DNA of 25,822 bases, taken from positions 1 through 25,822 of the forward strand of contig CAJTXA010000033.1 in the NCBI GenBank assembly GCA_910579865.1, given 5' to 3'. The notes beneath the pieces were generated by a model. The model made no database searches and had not been told where the DNA came from. It saw nothing but the letters and a program-made list of their open reading frames with translations. Numbering within the stretch: the first letter of the stretch is position 1; the number at the start of each line of letters is the position of its first letter. Of the stretch, positions 1-7,572 are shown piece by piece. This stretch comes from an uncultured Lachnospiraceae bacterium. Its GTDB lineage: Bacteria > Bacillota > Clostridia > Lachnospirales > Lachnospiraceae. Position numbers and translations under genes: made by a program.

Positions 1-39
1 GTATACAACACTGCTTTTCCACCACTTTTCTTCCACCAT
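1..39 (-). CDS. GH13 alpha-glucosidase family protein, N-terminal 13 codons only
   Basis: Reading leftwards from an ATG at 39, the frame is open to the window edge and gives MVEEKWWKSSVVY. This matches the opening of GH13 oligo-1,6-glucosidase, alpha-glucosidase and trehalose-6-phosphate hydrolase proteins, which begin with a KWWK..VVYQIYPRSF-type stretch. The ribosome site AGAGGTG ends 6 nt before the ATG. The gene is divergent from the AraC regulator at 157, a usual arrangement for a regulator and its sugar-hydrolysing target. Only 13 residues are visible, so substrate and full family cannot be judged. The KWW-VVY signature is seen; the enzyme family is inferred from it. Confidence 0.6.
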   Translation of the reverse strand, partial: MVEEKWWKSSVVY

Positions 40-156
40 TCTTTTCACCTCTCTTGTTTTTCTTCGGTGATTTTAGTATACTGGAAAAGAAGCCTTAATT
101 GCTTGCATAATTTTACCCAATAATAACACAAATTTACGATTTAGGAGTTGATGACT

Positions 157-1029
157 ATGTCACGAGCTTATCATGAAGATAAAACCCATGGTACTTCTGT
201 TTTTCCTTTACAGGTATATTCTCACCATGACAAAGACGGATTTTATTTTGTATCACAGCACTGGCACGAAGAACTGGAATTGGTATATGCAGAATATGGA
301 ATCCTTAATTTGACTATCCACGGGAAATCCCTTGTCTTAAACCCAGGCGAATTCTGTTTCATCAATTCCGGAGAACTACATGAAATTAAATCCGCAGGCG
401 AATCCCTGCATCATGCCATTGTATTCAATCCTGGTTTTTTAGACTTCTCATTGTATGATGCCTGTCAGCATAATTTTATCCGACCAATTACCAATGGGAC
501 ATTGCTATTTCCAAACTTCTTCTCCATGCTTTCACCAGAAGATAATAAACAAATCCTGTTCCATATGCAGGAGATTATAAAACTTTACCACACATTGCCC
601 ACCTGTGCCCTTTTAAGTATTAAGCTCCACATATTACACATGATTGAATTATTTTTTCAGGCAAATTATTTTTATAAAAATACGTTATCACCCAAAAGAA
701 AGGACTCCTTAAACAAATTAAAACAAGTGATTGAATATATTCACATCAATTACCCGGAATCAATCTCTTTGCAGACATTGTCTGAAATATGCTTTATGAG
801 TCCTAATTATTTTTGCCACTACTTTAAGCAGGAAATTGGAAAGACACCGATCAGTTTTATTAATGAATATAGAATAGAAAAAGCCTGTGAAATGCTGTCA
901 GAATCAAAAGTGCCGATTTCTGATATCGCACTTTCTGTTGGATTTGATAATTTTAGTTACTTTATACGAAAGTTTCGGGAATATAAAGGGGTTGCGCCGA
1001 ATAAGTACCGTTCTCTCTGCTTGAAATAG
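157..1029 (+). CDS. AraC family transcriptional regulator with N-terminal cupin
   Basis: A DNA-binding regulator of about 290 residues, the usual length for cupin-type AraC proteins. The N-terminal part has the HWHEELEL and GELHEI pattern of an AraC-binding cupin domain that holds a small sugar. The last 100 residues carry two helix-turn-helix units: one around SLQTLSEICFMSPNYFCHYF, the second around ISDIALSVGFDNFSYFIRKF, followed by the GVAPNKYR ending typical of the family. Possible starts are TTG 148, ATG 151 and ATG 157. AGGAG at 143-147 lies 9 nt before 157 but only 3 nt before 151, so 157 is chosen. The divergent GH13 gene suggests control of alpha-glucoside use; the ligand is unknown. 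Confidence 0.9.
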   Translation: MSRAYHEDKTHGTSVFPLQVYSHHDKDGFYFVSQHWHEELELVYAEYGILNLTIHGKSLVLNPGEFCFINSGELHEIKSAGESLHHAIVFNPGFLDFSLYDACQHNFIRPITNGTLLFPNFFSMLSPEDNKQILFHMQEIIKLYHTLPTCALLSIKLHILHMIELFFQANYFYKNTLSPKRKDSLNKLKQVIEYIHINYPESISLQTLSEICFMSPNYFCHYFKQEIGKTPISFINEYRIEKACEMLSESKVPISDIALSVGFDNFSYFIRKFREYKGVAPNKYRSLCLK

Positions 1030-1254
1030 TATGAAGTCTGGCAGTGCCGTTTCTAATTTCTAAATTATACACAGCCAGATTCCATTCAGCATCCTCCCAT
1101 TTTTCTGGATCGCATTGTCCATAAAGTTCAAATCCCCGCATTGTCATCATATACCTTCAACTAAACCGCACTGCGCCTCTTTCTTCCTGTTTATCTATTT
1201 CAAACTAAATAATTGTCACAATCTTAACAGAGGTAAATCTTGGGTACATTGTTT
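1030..1254. other. Gene-poor decayed stretch between AraC gene and IS remnant
   Basis: No intact gene is supported here. On the minus strand an open frame (ATG 1147 or 1150, stop at 962) has protein-like composition at its start, including DPEKWEDAEWNLAVYNLEIR, and a GAAGG 6 nt before the ATG at 1147. It runs 68 nt into the 3' end of the AraC gene on the opposite strand, so it is more likely a fragment joined to unrelated DNA than a complete gene. I do not recognise the family. Confidence 0.3.
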
Positions 1255-1875
1255 CAAATTTTGGTGTGAACAGTATAAATTCAAACTCGTTGATCCCAGT
1301 GAGGTTTTTGTAGATGCTACTCATGTAAAGGCAAGAGCCAACAACAAAAAGATGGAGAAATGCATTGCCCACGAAGAGACCTTATTCTATGAGGAGTTCT
1401 TAAAAAAGAGAGCAATGAAGACAGAGAAACTCATGGGAAGAAACCTCTGAAAGAAAAGAATGATAAGGGAGCACAAGAATGTATTTGCCTACGCAATAGA
1501 AACAGCCTGTGATAAGAATGGCTGGATTCTTGGTTATACAATTAACCCAGGGAATGAGCATGACAGCAGAACTTTTAAGGGATTGTATGATAAAATCAAG
1601 GGAATTGGTATAAAAACACTGGTTGCAGATGCAGGATATAAAACCCCAGCGATCCAAAGCTCTTGATAGATGATGGAATCCAACCACTCTTACCTTACAA
1701 AAGACCAATGATCAAGGATGGATTTTTCAAGAAATATGAGTATGTATATGATGCGTATTATGATTGTTATCTCTGTCCCAACAATAAGGTGCTGACATAT
1801 CGTACAACAAACACGGATGGATACAGGGAGTACAAAAGCTGTGGAGAAGTCTGCGTGGAATTCCCAAAAGCCTAA
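1255..1875 (+). pseudogene. IS1182-family transposase remnant, multiply broken
   Basis: Pieces of a DDE transposase can be read across several frames. VDPSEVFVDATHVKARANNK is the region holding the first catalytic Asp. NVFAYAIETACDKNGWILGY and LVADAGYKTP hold the next conserved block. IDDGIQPLLPYKRP and YYDCYLCPNNKVL form the start of the Cys-containing insertion. Lesions seen: a frame change at the A-run near 1401-1407 (the frame giving RETHGKKPLKEKNDKG continues after it), a jump near 1468 that appears to remove roughly 30 residues and brings GEHKNVFAYA into a different frame, and another frame change near 1650. Homology stops near 1860, before the catalytic Glu region, and the first 200 or so residues are also missing. 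No terminal inverted repeats were found. It is a dead fragment, not a mobile element. Confidence 0.8.
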
Positions 1876-1884
1876 TTGAAGTAC

Positions 1885-2062
1885 CTAGAATATATTTTCC
1901 TCTACATTCTTCTTCTGCTTGATTAATGATTTTTTCATCGCTTCTGCTAAAGGTTTAAAATGATCTAGAAAATCTGATTCATCTTCCACACAAATCACAT
2001 GCTCCTTATCTATATATAAACTGTCCTGCTTTCCCATTTGCACATACCACCGCAATTTTCAT
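1885..2062 (-). pseudogene. Truncated YwnB/NmrA-like NAD(P)-binding protein start
   Basis: From the ATG at 2062, preceded by GGAGG with 8-nt spacing, the frame reads MKIAVVCANGKAGQ and stops after 18 codons at 2006. That opening matches the first beta strand and glycine-rich turn of the Rossmann fold in YwnB/NmrA-type NAD(P)H-binding proteins, normally about 210 residues long. A second frame overlaps it (ATG 2037 to TAG 1885) and encodes 50 acidic, protein-like residues such as DKEHVICVEDESDFLDHFKP that I do not recognise. The simplest reading is a YwnB-like gene cut off after about 14 codons and joined to other DNA beside the IS remnant. YwnB genes sit next to YwnA-type Rrf2 regulators in Bacillus, and one is next door here. 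An alternative is that the 50-codon frame is a real small gene. Confidence 0.5.
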
Positions 2063-2084
2063 AATAAATACCTCCATATTGTTG

Positions 2085-2105
2085 TAATTATCATTATTAT
2101 AATTA
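2085..2105. promoter_or_regulatory. Inverted-repeat operator, candidate Rrf2 binding site
   Basis: TAATTAT at 2085-2091 and ATAATTA at 2099-2105 form a perfect 7-bp inverted repeat around a 7-bp spacer. It covers the expected transcription start of the promoter at 2108-2136 and lies between that promoter and the ribosome site of the truncated YwnB-like gene. The position suits a repressor site, and the neighbouring Rrf2 protein is the obvious candidate. AT-rich repeats can arise by chance. Confidence 0.45.
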
Positions 2106-2107
2106 GA

Positions 2108-2136
2108 AGAATATCATATTAATGATGTAATATCAA
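2108..2136 (-). promoter_or_regulatory. Sigma-A-like promoter for the YwnB-like remnant
   Basis: On the minus strand TTGATA (2136-2131) is followed by a 17-bp spacer and TATTCT (2113-2108). Predicted start of transcription is near 2101, inside the inverted repeat at 2085-2105. Confidence 0.45.
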
Positions 2137-2161
2137 TGATTGCAACAAATTTTTAAAAAAA

Positions 2162-2199
2162 TTTTGAGGCTCTTAAAAAATATAATAAAAGCCTCAAAA
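2162..2199 (-). terminator. Rho-independent terminator after the Rrf2 gene
   Basis: A perfect 10-bp stem (TTTTGAGGCT at 2162-2171 with AGCCTCAAAA at 2190-2199) begins 3 nt past the Rrf2 stop codon. On the minus strand it is followed by a T-rich tract. The 18-nt loop is long but AT-rich. Confidence 0.75.
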
Positions 2200-2201
2200 A
2201 T

Positions 2202-2639
2202 CTAATTTATTTGGATAAATTTTTTTGTATCTTGTATCACATCTTTCAAAGTAATAGAAGCAAGTTCCTTTTCCATAGCTGTTTGAACACGTAGTAATTT
2301 ATCATCTAAAACAACATGAATATTCTTCCCTACAGGACAATTTACATTTGGATTTTCATGGAAATGAAATAATTCTCCATTTTCAATACATTCTACTGCA
2401 TAATAAATATCAAGAAATGAAATTTTATCCAAAGGTTTTGTAATAAAAGCACCACCAGAACCTCTCACTACTTCTACAAGTCCTGCTGCCTTTAATTGAC
2501 CAAGTATTTTACGAATAATTACCGGATTTACATTGGTACTTCCAGCTAAAAAATCACTTGTTACTTTATAATCACTCTTAAAAGTATCTATACAAGCAAA
2601 TATATGAATCGCTAATGTAAATCTACTTGAAATCTGCAT
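2202..2639 (-). CDS. Rrf2 family transcriptional regulator (YwnA-type)
   Basis: A 145-residue winged-helix regulator of normal Rrf2 length. Residues 1-60 form the HTH (FTLAIHIFACI, then VNPVIIRKILGQLKAAGLV), followed by the wing VRGSGGAFITKPLDKISFLD that is diagnostic for the family. Cysteines are at 16, 84 and 101 only. They do not form the three-Cys cluster motif of IscR or NsrR, so a redox or ligand-type YwnA-like role is likelier than Fe-S sensing; the NCPVGKNI stretch around Cys101 fits YwnA. ATG 2639 follows AGGCAGG. The gene has its own promoter and terminator and probably controls the truncated YwnB-like locus downstream; that link is inferred. Confidence 0.88.
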   Translation of the reverse strand: MQISSRFTLAIHIFACIDTFKSDYKVTSDFLAGSTNVNPVIIRKILGQLKAAGLVEVVRGSGGAFITKPLDKISFLDIYYAVECIENGELFHFHENPNVNCPVGKNIHVVLDDKLLRVQTAMEKELASITLKDVIQDTKKFIQIN

Positions 2640-2664
2640 AAAAACACCTGCCTTTCTGACAAGT

Positions 2665-2693
2665 ATTCTACTCTGATTTTATTATAAAGTCAA
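2665..2693 (-). promoter_or_regulatory. Sigma-A promoter of the Rrf2 gene
   Basis: Minus-strand TTGACT (2693-2688), 17-bp spacer, TAGAAT (2670-2665), about 25 bp upstream of the ATG. Both hexamers match consensus at five of six positions. Confidence 0.7.
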
Positions 2694-2720
2694 TCATTAC
2701 AAAATTACAAAACTTGCTTA

Positions 2721-3572
2721 TTATGTATGATGTATATTGGAATTGCTTTCTTCACTTGTTACTCGCTCAATATGCATAGCCAAATATCCAACTTCTACCT
2801 CTTCTAAATTAATTTTTAAACTACAAGCAATCTCTTTACAAATCTTTTCAGCCATCTGAAATGCTTTTGGAAACTTTACTTCCATATAGTCATTCATATT
2901 CAATTTAAGTCGCTCTCCACTAAATGCACGTACCACCATATAACGAACATGATTCATCAACCGATTGTATGCCAATGACATAATATCAATTTTCTTTCCT
3001 GTCTGCTGTTCTACCAAAGAAATACACTCTCTTACTGCTTGTGCAATCTGCATTGCCTGAGAAACCTTTTCATCATTAATCGCTGAATGAATATGTAGCG
3101 CAATATATCCAATCTCATGTTCATCTATCTGAATCTGTAATCGCTCCCAAAGCATAGATTCTATACATTGCGCTACTTTATATTCCTTATAAAACATTAC
3201 TCGAATATCCTCTGTAAGTGGATTACTAATTTGCTCATGATTTTTTATACGCTTCACAGCATACTCAATATGATCTGCCATAGGAAAAAGAATGGAACGA
3301 TCAATCTGTTTAAATGTTTCCTCTGCCCGATTTAATATCTCATTTGCAAGTTCCAAACAAACTGGTGTAACAGATTCTATAATCTCTTTCGCATTTCCTC
3401 GTTCCGTTAGCTTTTCTAAGGAATACAGTACTTCTTTAAAGCTTACTTCTACATATTCACTTACTTTCTTTCCAAATCCAACTCCTTTTCCAAGAATCAA
3501 ATATTCCTTGTTCTCTTTTGTCTGAACTACAATTATCGCATTATGATTCAACACCTTTTTTATCCTATACAT
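2721..3572 (-). CDS. BglG/LicT/GlcT family transcription antiterminator
   Basis: An RNA-binding antiterminator of about 283 residues, the normal size. Residues 1-57 are the CAT RNA-binding domain, opening MYRIKKVLNHNAIIV with GKGVGFGKK further on. Two PTS regulation domains follow, with conserved His near 101 (DHIEYAVKRI) and 160 (IALHIHSA) in PRD1 and near 208 (NHVRYMVVRA) and 267 (LAMHIERV) in PRD2. These histidines are phosphorylated by EIIB or HPr in the family. The ATG at 3572 is preferred over GTG 3584 because family members begin at MYRIKKV. It lies 21 nt downstream of the PTS gene, so it is in the same operon, and the RAT hairpin at 5887-5920 is its likely target. That would make a positive feedback loop that opens when sugar dephosphorylates the regulator. 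Confidence 0.93.
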   Translation of the reverse strand: MYRIKKVLNHNAIIVVQTKENKEYLILGKGVGFGKKVSEYVEVSFKEVLYSLEKLTERGNAKEIIESVTPVCLELANEILNRAEETFKQIDRSILFPMADHIEYAVKRIKNHEQISNPLTEDIRVMFYKEYKVAQCIESMLWERLQIQIDEHEIGYIALHIHSAINDEKVSQAMQIAQAVRECISLVEQQTGKKIDIMSLAYNRLMNHVRYMVVRAFSGERLKLNMNDYMEVKFPKAFQMAEKICKEIACSLKINLEEVEVGYLAMHIERVTSEESNSNIHHT

Positions 3573-3593
3573 ATCACATTCCACTCATCTCTT

Positions 3594-5771
3594 TTATTCG
3601 TATCTGTCTATAGCAAAAAGTTCTTCCCCTGCCTGTATCTTTCCCTCTTTTAAAAGGCGAATCTTTTGATTCTCTTCTAATTCTGTACAAATCACTGGCG
3701 AAACAATGGATGGTGCATGTTTTTTTAAATAATCCAAATCCAATTTTAACATTGGTGTTCCTTTCTTTACTTTCTGCCCATTTTCCACCAAAATTTCAAA
3801 TCCTTCTCCATTTAACTTCACTGTATCAATTCCAACATGAATTAAAAGACTAATCCCAGAATCTGTTAAAAATCCAATCGCATGCTTTGTTTCAAATACA
3901 AAACAAATTTCTCCATCTTCTGGTGCTTTCACTATGGAATCCAAAGGCTCTACTACTGCTCCATCTCCCATCATACGTCCAGCAAACGCTTCATCTGGGG
4001 CAGTAGATAGATTTGCTGCAATCCCTTGAATTGGACTTGATATTACTACAGTTTGTACTACTTTAGTTTGTGTTTTCTCTTTCTTTTGTTCTTCTATTAT
4101 ATTTTGTTCTTTTTCTGTCTTTTCTTCTTCCAAAATCACTTCTTCTGGTGCCTTAGCTAAATAATCTTCTAAATTTGATTTAATCACAGTAACATGAGGG
4201 CCATAAATTATTTGTACCCCACTTCCTTTATGCACCACTCCAGATGCTCCAGTCGATTTTAATATAGAATCATTTACTAAATCTGGTTGATAAACAGTAC
4301 AACGAAGTCTGGTTGCACAACAATCTACATCGCTTATGTTCTTTTTTCCTCCAAGCCCTCTAGTAATACTAGCACTGACTAAATCTTCTTCCTTTACAGA
4401 ATTTCCAGTTTGATTTTCCTCTTTTCGTGCATTTACATCTGCTCTAGTATACAATTTGGTTTCTACATCCTCCTCTTCTCGTCCAGGTGTTTTAAAATCA
4501 AACTTTATAATTAAAAATCGAAAGATAACATAATACAATACAAAATATATAAGACCAACTGGAATTACCATCATCCAACTAGTTTTTTCATTTCCTTGTA
4601 AAATTCCAAACAAAAAATAATCCAAAAGTCCACCGGAAAAAGTTAAACCTACAGCAATATTTAACATATGAGCCAACATATAAGCAGAACCTGCTAACAC
4701 CACCTGTACTGCAAATAAAGCTGGCGCAACAAATAAAAAAGAAAACTCAATTGGTTCTGTAATACCAGTCATCATACATGCTAATCCAGCTGATAATAAC
4801 AATCCGCCTGCTGCTTTTTTCTTCTCTGGCTTTGCACAATGATACATAGCAAGTGCTGCACCAGGCAAACCAAAAATCATAAAGATAAATTCTCCTGAAA
4901 AATATCTAGTTGCATCTGCACTAAAATGTGCCACATTCGCTGAATCTGCTAACTGTGCAAAAAAGATATTTTGTCCACCTTGTACCAATTCTCCCGCTAC
5001 TTCCATTGTGCCACCTACAGCTGTTTGCCAAAAAGGCATATAGAAAACATGATGTAATCCAAATGGAATCAATGCTCGCTTGATTAAACCAAAAATTAAA
5101 GTTCCAATATATCCACTTCCAGTTACTAATCCTCCTAGTGCGTAAATCCCGTTTTGTACAACAGGCCAAATAAAATACAATCCAATTCCAACAAACATAT
5201 AGGTTACCGTTGAAACAATTGGAACAAATCGAGTTCCCCCAAAAAAAGATAATGCATTTGGCAAAGCAATTTTATAGAATCGGTTATGAAGTGCTGCCAC
5301 CCCTAGTCCAACAATAATTCCTCCAAATACTCCCATCTGTAACGTTTGAATCCCACAAGCAGAAGCAATTGTACCTTCTAATACATCTGTAGCAATCTCA
5401 CCATTTTCTAATATTTCACCATGAATCATTAACATTGCATTAATTGCTGTATTCATAACAAAATAGGCAATTACTGCAGAAAGAGCTGCTACTTCTTTTT
5501 CTTTCTTTGCCATACCAATCGAAACTCCAACTGCAAAAATCAAAGGCAAATTGTCAAACACTGCACTCCCTACTTTATTCATAATTACAAGCAACGCATG
5601 GAATAATGTTCCATTTCCTAATAGTCTTTCTAATCCATATGTGGCAATCGTAGTTTCATTTGTAAAAGAACTTCCAATTCCTAGTAAAAGTCCTGCAACT
5701 GGAAGAATTGCGATTGGAAGCATAAAACTCCGTCCAACACGTTGTAATACGCCAAAAATTTTGTCTTTCAT
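3594..5771 (-). CDS. PTS sugar transporter EIICBA, glucose family
   Basis: A 725-residue fusion with three domains. Residues 1-425 are the EIIC membrane channel, with the conserved GITEPIEFSF loop at 336-345. Residues about 465-540 are EIIB, with the phosphocysteine Cys485 in CATRLR. Residues about 575-725 are EIIA, with active His645 in LLIHVGIDTV and partner His630 in ETKHAIGF. An acidic/Gln-rich linker at 545-570 joins EIIB and EIIA. The protein takes up and phosphorylates a hexose of the glucose, N-acetylglucosamine or glucoside group; exact sugar cannot be read from sequence. The start follows AAGGAGAG with normal spacing. A RAT-terminator element upstream and a BglG gene downstream indicate control by antitermination. 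The name PtsG is reasonable, but a maltose- or glucosamine-type permease is not excluded. Confidence 0.93.
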   Translation of the reverse strand: MKDKIFGVLQRVGRSFMLPIAILPVAGLLLGIGSSFTNETTIATYGLERLLGNGTLFHALLVIMNKVGSAVFDNLPLIFAVGVSIGMAKKEKEVAALSAVIAYFVMNTAINAMLMIHGEILENGEIATDVLEGTIASACGIQTLQMGVFGGIIVGLGVAALHNRFYKIALPNALSFFGGTRFVPIVSTVTYMFVGIGLYFIWPVVQNGIYALGGLVTGSGYIGTLIFGLIKRALIPFGLHHVFYMPFWQTAVGGTMEVAGELVQGGQNIFFAQLADSANVAHFSADATRYFSGEFIFMIFGLPGAALAMYHCAKPEKKKAAGGLLLSAGLACMMTGITEPIEFSFLFVAPALFAVQVVLAGSAYMLAHMLNIAVGLTFSGGLLDYFLFGILQGNEKTSWMMVIPVGLIYFVLYYVIFRFLIIKFDFKTPGREEEDVETKLYTRADVNARKEENQTGNSVKEEDLVSASITRGLGGKKNISDVDCCATRLRCTVYQPDLVNDSILKSTGASGVVHKGSGVQIIYGPHVTVIKSNLEDYLAKAPEEVILEEEKTEKEQNIIEEQKKEKTQTKVVQTVVISSPIQGIAANLSTAPDEAFAGRMMGDGAVVEPLDSIVKAPEDGEICFVFETKHAIGFLTDSGISLLIHVGIDTVKLNGEGFEILVENGQKVKKGTPMLKLDLDYLKKHAPSIVSPVICTELEENQKIRLLKEGKIQAGEELFAIDRYE

Positions 5772-5844
5772 TTCTTTTCTCTCCTTTTTTTATTTTTGGC
5801 TGAATGAATTTGTATATTGTGCATTATTTGTAAAATTTTTCCAT

Positions 5845-5903
5845 AAAAAAGAGACACAAATACACATAACCATCCAACATGCTATGTATAGTTCATGCCT
5901 CTC
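5845..5903 (-). terminator. Terminator overlapping the RAT in the PTS leader
   Basis: On the minus strand GAGAGGCA (5903-5896) pairs imperfectly with TGTGTCTC (5858-5851). The inner part from about 5889 to 5859 can fold further, for example ATACATA with TATGTGTAT. Six T residues follow (5850-5845). The first arm shares bases with the RAT hairpin, so the two structures are mutually exclusive, as in known BglG-controlled leaders. Confidence 0.65.
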
Positions 5904-5920
5904 ATGAGTAACATACTATA
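5887..5920 (-). promoter_or_regulatory. RAT (ribonucleic antiterminator) hairpin
   Basis: The minus strand reads TATAGT, a 22-nt interior, then ACTATA, closing a perfect 6-bp basal stem. The interior carries TGTTACTC and GAGGCATGA, matching the conserved TGTTACTG ... CAGGCA.AAC pattern of LicT/GlcT-type RATs, with an upper CTC/GAG stem. It overlaps the terminator at 5845-5903 and also the stop codon of the upstream chemoreceptor gene. The BglG-family protein at 2721-3572 is the likely ligand. Confidence 0.75.
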
Positions 5921-7430
5921 ACTTTCTTTTAAAATAACACGATACTATTCCCTTGTCAAGCCCTTTTTTACTCTTCCAAATAGTATTTATTATTTCTTTC
6001 ATTTCTCCAGATAATCTCTCTAAATCATTGGTCTTACCTGATATTTCTTTTCTAGCTACATTTTCTTCTGAAATAGCTGCTGAATTTTGCACTGCTACTA
6101 CCATATCAGTCCGTATCTCTTCTAATTGTGTTGTCTTTCCTATTACCATATCCATATGATTTACAGATTCTACAATTTTATTCTGCACATCTGCAAATAC
6201 TTGCTCTGTTTTTTGAACACTTTTTTCTTGATTTTGAATCACAACCTGTACTTCTTCCATACGCTGTATTGTACCATCTGAATTTACAGTTAGATTATCC
6301 ACCATACTTTTAATATCTTTTACTGCCTCATTTGCTTGTTGAGATAACTTCTGGATTTGAGAGACCACTACAGCAAATCCTTTGCCCTGTTCTCCTGCTC
6401 TTGCTGATTCAATTGAAGCGTTTAACGACAATAAATTAGTTTGCGAAGCAATCCCTGCTATCATTTCTGTTGCACTACCAATTCGATCTACTGCATTTTT
6501 CATAGTATCTGTCTGCTGTTCCAAATAATCAATCGACTTTCGTACTGTTTTCATATCTTTATTTAGTTCACCTAATTCTATTCTTGTCTTTTCTGATACA
6601 TTACTAATAATATCTGATATTTGATGCATCTTCTGAATCTCAGTATGATTACTTCCAATCATTTCTCCCATTGAAGTTACTCCCTCACTTGCTATATTAG
6701 CATCCTCCGCCTGATTTGAGCAACTTCCTGCCATTTCCTGCGCAAACTGTTCCATCTTTTGCATCACTTTTAAAATACAGTCCGATTGTCCTTTCAATTC
6801 TACTGCTACTAAGTCTAACTGGTAGCTTTTCTTTTGTAGCATCTTTACAATCACTTGCAGTTGATTTCTTAAATCTAAAATTTTTCTTCCCAATGAACCA
6901 ATTTCATCTGAACGTTTTAAAATTACAGAATCTACTTCAAATGTCAAATTTCCTTCTGATATGTAAAATGGTATATAGTATGCAATATACTTTTTCTCTA
7001 AAATTTCTACATTTTTATCAAAATAATCTTCTTCCTTTTGTAGTACCTTATAAATTACCTGTTCTGGTGCTTTTGTTCTCACTTGACGCTCTCCGGCTTC
7101 ATTCTTTATAGAAGTTAAAATTCTAGTATCTCCCCAAAATATTGTAACTTCTATTCCAGTATTATTTTTAATATCATCCACAATTTCAACTGCTTCTGTA
7201 ATATTTAAACGGTTTCCTTTCCATAAATTTCCGTTCTCATCCATCTGATACTTTCCTGGATTCTCTACTTCAAAAATATCTTTTACCGCCTCTGCTGTTG
7301 CCTGCATACCAATATACGCCATATTATAAATTCCATTCGCTATTCGATTCGCTGCAAGAATAAAAATACCAATTCCCAAAAATAAAACAGGCAGCAATAC
7401 AATCATCATAATCTTTGTACGCAACTTCAT
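5916..7430 (-). CDS. Methyl-accepting chemotaxis-like protein lacking TM2 and part of HAMP
   Basis: A 504-residue chemoreceptor-like protein. Residues 7-27 are a membrane segment. Residues 35-157 look like a single Cache-type sensor (TGIEVTIFWGDTRILTSI). Residues 160-190 match the second half of HAMP (GNLTFEVDSVILKRSDEIGS). The signalling tip is clear at 327-366 (QTNLLSLNASIESARAG, GEQGKGFAVVVSQIQKL). Normally a second membrane segment and the first HAMP helix, about 60 residues, lie between sensor and HAMP half; here the sensor sequence YYIPFYISEG runs straight into GNLTFEV near 6950. The frame is kept. With one membrane segment, sensor and signalling domains should lie on the same side of the membrane. 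It could be cytoplasmic-facing, non-functional, or a product of internal deletion. ATG follows GAGGTG with 8-nt spacing. It precedes the PTS gene, suggesting taxis or signalling tied to that sugar. Confidence 0.85.
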   Translation of the reverse strand: MKLRTKIMMIVLLPVLFLGIGIFILAANRIANGIYNMAYIGMQATAEAVKDIFEVENPGKYQMDENGNLWKGNRLNITEAVEIVDDIKNNTGIEVTIFWGDTRILTSIKNEAGERQVRTKAPEQVIYKVLQKEEDYFDKNVEILEKKYIAYYIPFYISEGNLTFEVDSVILKRSDEIGSLGRKILDLRNQLQVIVKMLQKKSYQLDLVAVELKGQSDCILKVMQKMEQFAQEMAGSCSNQAEDANIASEGVTSMGEMIGSNHTEIQKMHQISDIISNVSEKTRIELGELNKDMKTVRKSIDYLEQQTDTMKNAVDRIGSATEMIAGIASQTNLLSLNASIESARAGEQGKGFAVVVSQIQKLSQQANEAVKDIKSMVDNLTVNSDGTIQRMEEVQVVIQNQEKSVQKTEQVFADVQNKIVESVNHMDMVIGKTTQLEEIRTDMVVAVQNSAAISEENVARKEISGKTNDLERLSGEMKEIINTIWKSKKGLDKGIVSCYFKRKL

Positions 7431-7474
7431 AATTGGTTCACCTCTTAAATTTTTTCTTTTTTTCCAAAGAATCA

Positions 7475-7510
7475 GCCAGAATCAAATAACATCTGCTTTT
7501 TGATTCTGGC
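7475..7510. repeat. Perfect 12-bp inverted repeat in the chemoreceptor leader
   Basis: GCCAGAATCAAA (7475-7486) and TTTGATTCTGGC (7499-7510) pair perfectly around a 12-nt loop, about 45 nt before the chemoreceptor ATG. On the minus strand it is followed by a second TGATTCT (7474-7468) that could replace part of the 3' arm, and there is no T-run. It is therefore not a standard terminator and may be an operator or an mRNA structure. Confidence 0.6.
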
Positions 7511-7572
7511 TTTAGATCGGCAAAACTATAAAGAGTAATAAAATTATGCCACAAAAAAGTTATGCCACTGTT

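Noticed and set aside
6575..6600. Near copy of the leader loop sequence (TCTTGTCTTTTC) in the chemoreceptor gene
   Set aside because: It encodes ordinary protein sequence and has no flanking complementary arms.
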